Source: CALKZN01 sp964633815
GTDB taxonomy: Bacteria; Pseudomonadota; Gammaproteobacteria; Arenicellales; Arenicellaceae
Direction: 5' to 3'
NCBI GenBank assembly: GCA_964633815.1
Contig: CAZWHW010000005.1
Coordinates: 1 to 64,000 of the forward strand
Length of the DNA stretch: 64,000 nt
The position numbers and the translations under genes were made by a program. Below the pieces are notes generated by a model. The model was given only the letters and a program-made list of their open reading frames with translations, made no database searches and was not told the DNA's origin. How positions within the stretch are numbered: position 1 is the first letter of the stretch; every line of letters begins with the position of its first letter. Shown here piece after piece: positions 17,758-24,952 of the stretch.

Positions 17758-18042
17758 TTATCGGCCACCCCAAATTTTTGCAATTCCTCGATCGTCGGCA
17801 AGAAGACCAACAATTAATCCATATAGACCAACTAAAAGAAAAATCACACAGGGTAATAGATAAGCATAGTCATTTGATGTGGATTTAATAAAAGTTATCA
17901 ATACCGCACTAGCTAGACCGATAAATAACACGCTTACGGTTAACAAAATCTTTCTAGCTAATGGATTGATTTGAAATTCTTCGTCGCCACTTTCTAGTGG
18001 GTTTAAGATGAATCCAAATAATGCTCTGAATTTGTTTTTCAT
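17758..18042 (-). CDS. Small two-helix membrane protein, unknown
   Basis: A 94-residue protein with two hydrophobic segments (about residues 30-52 and 62-82) flanked by charged ends (MKNKFRALFGFILNPLESGDEE and ADDRGIAKIWGGR). No family recognised. It converges with the coiled-coil gene, and the two stop codons are 22 bp apart. Confidence 0.55.
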   Translation of the reverse strand: MKNKFRALFGFILNPLESGDEEFQINPLARKILLTVSVLFIGLASAVLITFIKSTSNDYAYLLPCVIFLLVGLYGLIVGLLADDRGIAKIWGGR

Positions 18043-18152
18043 AAAGGTTTCTTAGCGTCAAATTGTTAGATCAATAATTTATAACTATCTTAGTTTAACA
18101 GCAACATTCTAGAATATATTACAGAAAAATTTGGTGATAAGTGGACATAAAA

Positions 18153-18180
18153 AAGGCCTAGATAAAATTATCTAAGCCTT
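18153..18180 (-). terminator. Rho-independent terminator of the SGNH lipoprotein gene
   Basis: AAGGC-c-TAGATA / TATCTA-a-GCCTT hairpin with one mismatch and an AAAT loop, followed on the minus strand by six T. It lies 27 bp past the minus-strand stop codon. Confidence 0.75.
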
Positions 18181-18207
18181 GATTTGAATTGTCTTTATTA
18201 GGAACTT

Positions 18208-18804
18208 TTATAAGTTTGAAATAAATGCATCGGCAATAAGTTGTTGGCCTTGGTTGTCAGGATGAATTCCATCAAAAATCAAACTAGTATTTCCACCAAA
18301 TGCACCCTCGACTTCAGCAATTGGAACGCCAAGGCTGCGATAGCCTGCAGAAATTTGTTGGGCAATACCAATCCTTCCTTCAAAAGGCAATGGTGGTAAT
18401 GTTCCAACAATAATAGTGACACCAGCAGCTTGAGTATTAGCAACGATTTGTTGCATAGCACTTATAGCGCCGCCTATGTTGCCCGCAATTGCGTCATTAG
18501 TTCCCAGCATGATAATGACATGGGATGGATTTACAGCTGCAATTTGTGAGCTAACTAAGCCAACACTTTGCACTGCCTCACGACCGTTCTGGCTGTCATT
18601 TGCAACTGGAATACCAGTGCCTGCAGCGACAAGGCTAGGCCAAGGTGTTGTTCCGCCAAAACCTGCACCAATACTATCTCCTATGGCTAAGATGCTAGTA
18701 ACATTAGAAGAAGTTGATGTGGATGAACTTGAACTTCCACCGCCACATGCAACAAGAATTAGAGAGAAAATTATAGTGGCTATTAGTAAATTAAATTTTT
18801 TCAT
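18208..18804 (-). CDS. SGNH/GDSL-family esterase lipoprotein
   Basis: A 198-residue lipoprotein: lipobox LVAC (Cys20) then GGGSSSSSTSTSS linker, then an SGNH hydrolase domain. Catalytic blocks are present: block I AIGDSIGAGF (Ser nucleophile), the Gly in NGREA, block III GTND, and block V DGIHPDNQG with Asp and His. It probably is an esterase or lysophospholipase facing the periplasm, similar in layout to TesA. An own terminator follows it. Confidence 0.88.
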   Translation of the reverse strand: MKKFNLLIATIIFSLILVACGGGSSSSSTSTSSNVTSILAIGDSIGAGFGGTTPWPSLVAAGTGIPVANDSQNGREAVQSVGLVSSQIAAVNPSHVIIMLGTNDAIAGNIGGAISAMQQIVANTQAAGVTIIVGTLPPLPFEGRIGIAQQISAGYRSLGVPIAEVEGAFGGNTSLIFDGIHPDNQGQQLIADAFISNL

Positions 18805-18957
18805 CAGGCTGTTTTTGTTGGCAAATAAATAAAAAACGAGATTCTAACATTTATTTTAAGTTTTTAGCGTAATTAATCTCGCATAAATTGTTAACTTTTT
18901 TCTTTAGAACAAATATCATTGTTTCTACTAAACTTTGATTGATAAAACTCTAATTTT

Positions 18958-20178
18958 ATGCCTAAAAAATCTTCTCTAGATGTTGTGAAAAAAATTCGTT
19001 CAACTGATGATTTTAATTTGTTTGAAAAACTGTCAAGCCTGCCTGAAGTGCAACGAACGAATCAATGGATTCAAAAAGAAGCAAAAAAGAATCCAATGAG
19101 TATTCGTCGGCATTTGCTATCAACTTCTGTGCGATTGACTGAGAAAATGTCTCCAAGTATTCATTTGATGGCGCAAGAATGTATAGATCGTTTAGGAGTT
19201 CAATTGCCGTTGGAGTTGTACGTATATTCTAGTCCACAGTTTAATGCGGCCTGTTTCAAGCCTGAACAAGAACGCTTGTATGTAATGTTTTCATCTAGTT
19301 TGTTAGAAAATTTTTCAGCTCAAGAATTAAAATATGTCATGGGGCATGAATTAGGTCATCACATCTATCAGCATCACGATATTCCTATTGGTTATTTGCT
19401 CAAAGGAGAGCAAAAACCAAATCCAAGAACAACTATAGAGTTATTTGCTTGGTCGCGTTATGCAGAGATTTCAGCAGATCGAGCGGGTGCTTTTTGTGCT
19501 CAAGATTTTTCTGCAGTTGCTTCGGCTTTGTTTAAACTTTCTTCGGGTTTGATAGGTGATTTAATTCAGTTCGACTTAAATGATTTTTTGCAACAAGTAG
19601 ATGAAATGCAGATTGTTGATGCTGAGCCCGCAGAAAGCGCTCCTAAAGGTGATTGGTTTTCAACTCACCCATTTAGTCCATTGCGTGTCAAAGCGTTGGA
19701 TTTTTTTCATAAATCAGAGTTAATGGGTAAGTCTGAATTCTCTAAAGATGAGCTTGAAATACAGATTCAGAGTTTGATGGGGATTATGGAGCCAAGTTAT
19801 TTAGAAGGCAAGACTGAAGCGGCTGAAGCGATGAGGCGTCTACTTTTTGCTGGATTAATCGCGGTTGCGTCGGCGAGCAACGGTATCGTTGATAAAGAGA
19901 TAGCTGTTTTTGAAGAGTTTTTTGGCAAATACTCTTATAAAGAGAGTTTGAATGTTGATAAATTAATTGATTCACTTCAAAGTCGTGCCGAAACAGTGAA
20001 GAAATTAGCAAGTTTTGCGCAACGAAACCAATTAATTCGTGATTTAGTGATTATGGCTAAGGCTGATAATAAAGTTACAGCTAAAGAACGAGAAGTCATT
20101 GCTAATATAGCCAAGGAAATTGGCTTAGATTCAAATCATGTTGAAGCAGCTTATGAGAAAGAGTACGAACTTGATTAG
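18958..20178 (+). CDS. M48 family metallopeptidase fused to a TerB-like domain
   Basis: A 406-residue soluble protein. Residues 70-265 form an M48 zinc peptidase: HELGH (H130-H134), and EISADRAG with the third zinc ligand Glu, then HPFSPLRVKALDFF as in M48 enzymes. Residues about 280-405 form a helical TerB-like domain (FAGLIAVASASNGIVDKEIAVFEEFF, then MAKADNKVTAKEREVIANI), which often binds metals or mediates stress sensing. No transmembrane segment or signal peptide, in contrast to HtpX-type M48. Fusion is visible in a single uninterrupted frame. Confidence 0.83.
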   Translation: MPKKSSLDVVKKIRSTDDFNLFEKLSSLPEVQRTNQWIQKEAKKNPMSIRRHLLSTSVRLTEKMSPSIHLMAQECIDRLGVQLPLELYVYSSPQFNAACFKPEQERLYVMFSSSLLENFSAQELKYVMGHELGHHIYQHHDIPIGYLLKGEQKPNPRTTIELFAWSRYAEISADRAGAFCAQDFSAVASALFKLSSGLIGDLIQFDLNDFLQQVDEMQIVDAEPAESAPKGDWFSTHPFSPLRVKALDFFHKSELMGKSEFSKDELEIQIQSLMGIMEPSYLEGKTEAAEAMRRLLFAGLIAVASASNGIVDKEIAVFEEFFGKYSYKESLNVDKLIDSLQSRAETVKKLASFAQRNQLIRDLVIMAKADNKVTAKEREVIANIAKEIGLDSNHVEAAYEKEYELD

Positions 20179-20230
20179 TAATCTAATCTTCTTTTTAGCT
20201 CTTTAGTGTGGAGTCTCCAGAAAGAGGGTG

Positions 20231-20929
20231 TTAGGTGAACTTGGTTGCTTCAAACCGTCTGAAACTGCCAACGACAACTCCCCAAATAATTAACTGTGAT
20301 TCTTTTTGAATAATAATTTCTGGATAGTCAGGATTTTCGGGCAGAAGTTTAACAATATCTCCACGGCGAAATAACCTTTTTACTGTTAGTTCGCCATCCA
20401 ATGCGGCAATAACAATCTTATTATGTGTCGCTCGTTCGGAACGATCAACAATAAGAATATCTTCAGGTAAGATACCAGCATCGCGCATAGACATGCCTTG
20501 AACTTTCAACATGAAGGTCGAATTAGGCTTTTGTACAAGGTAGTCGTTGAGGTCTATTGAATCATCTAAGTCATCATCTGCATAAGACGGGAGACCTGCA
20601 GCTACTTTACTACTAAAAAGTGGGAAGGATTGTTTGTCTTCGGTAAAATTTTGGTTTGCAGTAGCTAGAACGCTGACATTGCTAGTGGTATGTAGATTGG
20701 TAATATTTGACGATGCTTTTTGTGGTGTTGGTTTTGTTGTTGGGTGATAATCGTTTTCTAGGAAAGATTTAATATGGTTAATGCTGCCTTCGGGAACACG
20801 AATCGCTTTTGTTGGTTCACCATATTTTCCTGTTCCTTTGGGGCGACCTGAGCCGCAACGTTTGCCACCATGTGCGCTTTTATTGTCATTGACGCCAGTT
20901 TTAGTTTCATTATCACGAAAGTCAGACAT
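20231..20929 (-). CDS. UmuD/LexA-like S24 autoprotease with AT-hook-like N terminus
   Basis: A 232-residue protein. The C-terminal half is a UmuD-type peptidase S24 domain: cleavage site A111-G112 in KVAAGLPS, nucleophile S147 in VQGMSMRDAG, Lys base K184 in ELTVKRL. The N-terminal 60 residues hold GSGRPKGTGKYGEPTKAIRV, an AT-hook-like basic GRP core and a short helix. A Ser/Thr/Gln-rich linker (62-100) joins the halves. Classical UmuD lacks this head; similar heads occur in LexA-like proteins of other gammaproteobacteria. No umuC follows. A 16-bp palindrome sits 30 bp upstream of the start codon, the expected place for self-regulation. Confidence 0.8.
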   Translation of the reverse strand: MSDFRDNETKTGVNDNKSAHGGKRCGSGRPKGTGKYGEPTKAIRVPEGSINHIKSFLENDYHPTTKPTPQKASSNITNLHTTSNVSVLATANQNFTEDKQSFPLFSSKVAAGLPSYADDDLDDSIDLNDYLVQKPNSTFMLKVQGMSMRDAGILPEDILIVDRSERATHNKIVIAALDGELTVKRLFRRGDIVKLLPENPDYPEIIIQKESQLIIWGVVVGSFRRFEATKFT

Positions 20930-20958
20930 GTTGAATTCACCGCAAAAAGAGATATTTG

Positions 20959-20974
20959 ATTTTTGTACAAAAAT
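20959..20974. promoter_or_regulatory. 16-bp perfect palindrome, candidate operator for the UmuD-like gene
   Basis: ATTTTTGT/ACAAAAAT is a perfect palindrome 30 bp upstream of the UmuD-like start (20929). It is not the E. coli CTGT-N8-ACAG SOS box as such but has a TGTACA core. Binding by the protein itself or by LexA is inferred. Confidence 0.5.
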
Positions 20975-21149
20975 ATTTAATCTTGATAGAGTTGTGATGT
21001 CAAGTGTTTTTTTCTTTAATATTACTTTATGTAATAGAAATTAAAGATTGATTTTGCAAAGGATTAAACTAGAGGTTACACTGTATAACATTAAAGTTAG
21101 TTAAACTAATGAGATAAACAAATTAATCACTGATTCCAGAGGTTGACAT

Positions 21150-23288
21150 ATGAGCACATCAACTAAAATAGAGGCAAAAAAGGGATTTAAGAAGTATACG
21201 GGCTTAGGATTATCACTAGGGGTATTGGTGGCGATAATTATTGGCTTGCTTCTTTTTAACTTTTATAATTCAGGCACTCTGCAAAAAACCGCGGTTGTTA
21301 CAATTAAAGCAACACAACAAAATGGTTTGGTGCAACAGATTAATAATGAGTTATTCCAAATTAACTCTAACTTCCAAAAAGTGTTGCCGTACGACGAAAT
21401 TAAAGAACGTTTGAAGTCGGTTACAGAATTGTTTGATGCAAATTTAGATGCCTTTACCAATGGCGGAGATTTGGTGCAATTCAATCCGAATGGAACTATT
21501 TCAAATCGTGTTCCAATTGAGCCACTTCAAGGTGTGCAGATTGAACGGAGTCTAAAAGAAGCAAAAGTTGTTTGGGATAAATATAAAGAAATATTACAGC
21601 CTTTATTTGATAAAGAACTGAATACTCAGGGTGAGTTGATTGCGGCGAGTGATGTTGCTAACGATAATTCTGAGCAATTGCAGGCTTTAATGGATAGGCT
21701 TTTGACTGAAATTCAAGATCGTAACAGTAAACTATTGTTTGATTTAGAGTCCTTCCAGATTTTAGGTATCATGATTACAATTTTTATGTTCTTGTGGACG
21801 GTTTTTGTAACGGTTCGTAAATTGCTTGAAAACGATAAAGAGGTTGATCGAGCTCAACAAGAAACACAGGGTATTCTCAATACGGTTAAAGAGGGTTTGT
21901 TTCTTCTGGATAGTGATTTGAAAATCAGTACACAGCATTCAAATGAGATGTTACAAATTTTTGAAACAGACCAAATCGCAGATCGAGAGTTTTCGGATTT
22001 AATTAATGATGTGGTTAGTGACGCTGAAATGAGCACGGTTGAAGAATTTATTAAATTGTTATTTGATGAGCACGTCATTGAAGATTTGATTGGTAGTTTG
22101 AACCCACTCGATAAGATTGAACTGGATTTTGAAAAGGCTGATGGTACTAGCCAAAAGAAATTTTTGAATTTTGCTTTCTCCCGAGTATTACGTGATGGCG
22201 ACATTGATGAGGTGCTTGTATCCGTGCGAGATATTACTGCTCGAGTCTTACTAGAGCAAGAGTTAGAAAGTACTCGAGAGCAGGGTGAACAACAAGTTGA
22301 AATGTTAGTTTCTTTCTTACATGCTGATCCGAAAATGCTGCGTAACTTTCTAATGGATTCAAGAGAATCTTTAGGTGAAGTAAATGCTATTTTAAAAGAT
22401 CCGGTAACGGATAAAGCCGATTTAAAGATTAAAATTGATAAGATGTTTGTTGCTGTTCACCGCATGAAGGGTGAAGCATCATCAATGAATTTCGACGCAT
22501 TTGCTGAACGTGCACACGAGTTTGAGTCTGATTTAAGTGCTCTTAAAAAGGTAACTAATATTAAAGGTATAGACTTTTTACCATTGACGATTCGTTTAGA
22601 TAAGTTGATTTCTTACACTGATACATTAAACCAATTATCTACGCGCTTGGAATCAGGCCAAGGTTTAGATGACTCGCAAGGTGAAACGTCTTTTATGACG
22701 GAATCGATAATGAACGACGAGCAGCGTAGTCAATGGAATTATCTGCAAGACTTAGTTAATAGTGTAGCTAATGATGCTGGAAAGAAAGTACATTTTGTTC
22801 CGTCAGGTCTTGTTGAAAGCCAACTAACTGATGTGCAAGAAAAAATGCTTAAAGATGTGAGCATTCAGTTAATTCGAAACTCAATCGTGCATGGAATTGA
22901 AGAGCCAGAGGTAAGGAAAGAGCGTAAGAAGTCAGATCATGGCCGAATCGATTTACGCTTAGCGTCTTTACCTGATGGCTCGGTGGAATTAGTTTTCCGT
23001 GATGATGGTAATGGTTTAGACATTAACTCCATAAAACAGCGTATTATTGATAATGGCATGGCTAATGCCGATGAAGTCAATTCATGGTCTGATCAAAAAT
23101 TAGTTAGCATGGCGTTCTCATCAGGTTTTTCTACTTCTAAAGAGACCAATATGCATGCAGGACGTGGTGTAGGTCTCGATATTATTCGAGATAGTGTTAA
23201 AAAGATTGGAGGGAATTTACGTCTACGGCATTCTGCAGGTAAGTATTGTCAATTTGAAATTACAGTACCTGGTCAAAAAGCTGCATAG
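21150..23288 (+). CDS. Membrane CheA-like hybrid histidine kinase (HPt plus HATPase, no CheW domain)
   Basis: A 712-residue sensor kinase. Order: TM1 (18-38), an extracytoplasmic sensor of about 165 residues, TM2 (203-222), a PAS-like domain (236-365, ending SVRDIT), an HPt domain with phosphoacceptor H437 (VHRMKGEASS), and a CheA-type HATPase (N box N577 in RNSIVHGIE, DDGNG 618-622, GRGVGLD 671-677). Unlike flagellar CheA there is no P5 CheW-like domain, so no obvious coupling to receptor arrays. The next genes, a receiver and a CheX-like phosphatase, lie 36 and 48 bp apart and read as one operon. Likely a stand-alone phosphorelay, not chemotaxis in the usual sense. Confidence 0.85.
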   Translation: MSTSTKIEAKKGFKKYTGLGLSLGVLVAIIIGLLLFNFYNSGTLQKTAVVTIKATQQNGLVQQINNELFQINSNFQKVLPYDEIKERLKSVTELFDANLDAFTNGGDLVQFNPNGTISNRVPIEPLQGVQIERSLKEAKVVWDKYKEILQPLFDKELNTQGELIAASDVANDNSEQLQALMDRLLTEIQDRNSKLLFDLESFQILGIMITIFMFLWTVFVTVRKLLENDKEVDRAQQETQGILNTVKEGLFLLDSDLKISTQHSNEMLQIFETDQIADREFSDLINDVVSDAEMSTVEEFIKLLFDEHVIEDLIGSLNPLDKIELDFEKADGTSQKKFLNFAFSRVLRDGDIDEVLVSVRDITARVLLEQELESTREQGEQQVEMLVSFLHADPKMLRNFLMDSRESLGEVNAILKDPVTDKADLKIKIDKMFVAVHRMKGEASSMNFDAFAERAHEFESDLSALKKVTNIKGIDFLPLTIRLDKLISYTDTLNQLSTRLESGQGLDDSQGETSFMTESIMNDEQRSQWNYLQDLVNSVANDAGKKVHFVPSGLVESQLTDVQEKMLKDVSIQLIRNSIVHGIEEPEVRKERKKSDHGRIDLRLASLPDGSVELVFRDDGNGLDINSIKQRIIDNGMANADEVNSWSDQKLVSMAFSSGFSTSKETNMHAGRGVGLDIIRDSVKKIGGNLRLRHSAGKYCQFEITVPGQKAA

Positions 23289-23324
23289 AGAATTATAGTT
23301 GTTTGAATTTTGGAGAAAAATAAA

Positions 23325-23690
23325 ATGCCTAGATTATTAATCGTTGACGACTCAAACGTTATCCGTTCTAGAATTGAGCGAATTTACGAAAGTGATGTGA
23401 GTGTGGTCATTGCAGGCAAAGCTTCCAATGGTCATGAAGCAGTGGAATTTGTTAACGAAGAAAGACCTGATATTGTCACTATGGATTTAACAATGCCAGA
23501 GATGGATGGAATTTCTTGTATTACTCAAATTATGGCTATTGATAATACAATTAATATTCTGGTTGTATCTGCCTTATCAGATAAGGCAACTGGTATTGAG
23601 GCATTAAGTAAGGGTGCACGAGGCTTCTTATGCAAACCGTTTACAGATGTTGAATTGAAAAAATCACTTGAAAAACTAATGTTACATTAG
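23325..23690 (+). CDS. CheY-like single-domain response regulator
   Basis: A 121-residue receiver domain. Acidic pocket D8/D9, phosphoacceptor D54 (VTMDLTMPEMDG), Ser82 as switch residue and K104 (CKPF) are all present. No output domain follows. GGAG at 23312-23315 stands nine bases before the ATG at 23325, which decides this start over a TTG at 23310. It is presumably phosphorylated by the CheA-like kinase and reset by the CheX-like protein downstream. Confidence 0.9.
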   Translation: MPRLLIVDDSNVIRSRIERIYESDVSVVIAGKASNGHEAVEFVNEERPDIVTMDLTMPEMDGISCITQIMAIDNTINILVVSALSDKATGIEALSKGARGFLCKPFTDVELKKSLEKLMLH

Positions 23691-23738
23691 GAATTATTAG
23701 CAAATACTGATTATATAAAAAAATTTGAGAACAAAAAA

Positions 23739-24191
23739 ATGAATGAAGAGTTTGTAAATGTATTTGTAGAAGGGATGATGCGCTATCTAGGTCATTTGCC
23801 TGAAGTATCAGCTGTTGTTGGGACACCTTATTTGATGGATTCTGATGATCCTGTACATTACGATATCACAGGTATTATTGGTATTTCTGGTGAGCAAAAA
23901 GGCTGTGTTTATTTCACTGCACCACGAGTTTTTTTGTCGCATTTACTCGCAACTCAAGGCGAAACTGATTTGTCTGATGATAATTTGCTAGATTTATCAG
24001 GTGAAATTGCAAATACTATTGCAGGTAATGCGCGTTCAGATTTTGGTAAAAACTTTCAAATTTCAGTTCCCTTGGTAGTTGAAGGTCAACCAAAAGGAGT
24101 GCATTTACCTTCTGGGGTTCGTTCTTTTGCAATTCCTATTGCTTGGCGAAACTATACTCCATTATTGGTTGCCGCTTTGGAGCAAAAATAA
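23739..24191 (+). CDS. CheX-like CheC-family phosphatase
   Basis: A 150-residue CheX/CheC-family protein (PF13690). The catalytic ExxN signature is E89 and N92 in SGEIANTIAGNAR; this segment inserts an Asn into the receiver active site and removes the Asp phosphate. CheX normally dephosphorylates CheY, so its place after a CheY-like receiver closes a three-gene circuit. A strong terminator follows at 24223. Confidence 0.85.
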   Translation: MNEEFVNVFVEGMMRYLGHLPEVSAVVGTPYLMDSDDPVHYDITGIIGISGEQKGCVYFTAPRVFLSHLLATQGETDLSDDNLLDLSGEIANTIAGNARSDFGKNFQISVPLVVEGQPKGVHLPSGVRSFAIPIAWRNYTPLLVAALEQK

Positions 24192-24222
24192 TAAGTTAAT
24201 TGGATGCTAGGTTTTGATTGAT

Positions 24223-24250
24223 AAAAAAGGCTTCTTAAGAAGCCTTTTTT
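24223..24250. terminator. Bidirectional 28-bp palindromic terminator
   Basis: A perfect palindrome: a GGCTTC-TTAA-GAAGCC core with A6 on the left and T6 on the right. It lies between the CheX-like gene (31 bp upstream) and the convergent gene at 24273, so it can end both transcripts. Confidence 0.88.
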
Positions 24251-24272
24251 AGTTCATTGATATATAGATGCT

Positions 24273-24782
24273 CTACCACCAAAACTTATTCCATAATTCT
24301 GGGTTTGCCCAATTTTTTGGGTTAAACCAATCTGGAGTTCGTTTATATGAATCAATATTGTAATAATAAATATTGACGTTATGATCAATAAAATTTTGTT
24401 GAATATATTTACTGAAACCGTAGCCATACAACTCATTTTCTTCCCAAAAAGAATTTTTAAGCTTAGCTAGGATAATAATTTTAGGGGCACATAAATCGCG
24501 TAACCTGCCCAGTATTAGTTCAGCATGTTGCTTGTTTTCTAATTCAATAATTTCACTAGTAATAGCCAGGTCAAAACGTTGGGTAAATGCTGGGTCAGTT
24601 AACGGTGTTTGTGAATCAATATGAGTAATATTGCAAGTTTTATTAATTAGATTGCATTGCTCTTGATACGAGTCTGCGATTTGTTGAATAGCACTACCAA
24701 CGAGCAATATTTCTTCTGGACATATTGTTTCTAAAAGCGTTGCTGTGTCACTTAAAATCTCTGTAGGATAGGATGCGGACAT
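24273..24782 (-). CDS. DUF6231-like hypothetical protein
   Basis: A 169-residue cytoplasmic protein with a weak methyltransferase-like Rossmann pattern (EILLVGSAI, then FDLAITSEIIE and PKIIILAKL) and a distinctive C terminus DWFNPKNWANPELWNKFWW. This tail resembles proteins labelled DUF6231 (from memory, moderate certainty). No glycine-rich SAM motif is convincing, so enzymatic activity is uncertain. Divergent from parC. Confidence 0.6.
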   Translation of the reverse strand: MSASYPTEILSDTATLLETICPEEILLVGSAIQQIADSYQEQCNLINKTCNITHIDSQTPLTDPAFTQRFDLAITSEIIELENKQHAELILGRLRDLCAPKIIILAKLKNSFWEENELYGYGFSKYIQQNFIDHNVNIYYYNIDSYKRTPDWFNPKNWANPELWNKFWW

Positions 24783-24952
24783 TTGGGTTCAAATTTAATT
24801 TAAAGTGATTAATAAAACAGGTTGATAGATTTTTAAGCTTAAAGTAATCTCATTCTCTTATCATCTGATTGTAAAGTAATTCATGCGTATCCATTTTAAA
24901 TATGCACTGAAAATCACTAAATATTTTGATTTAATCTCTAGGTTCTATTTTA

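Noticed and set aside
21150..24191. Flagellar chemotaxis operon
   Set aside because: The kinase lacks a CheW-like domain and there are no MCP, CheW, CheR, CheB or flagellar genes nearby.
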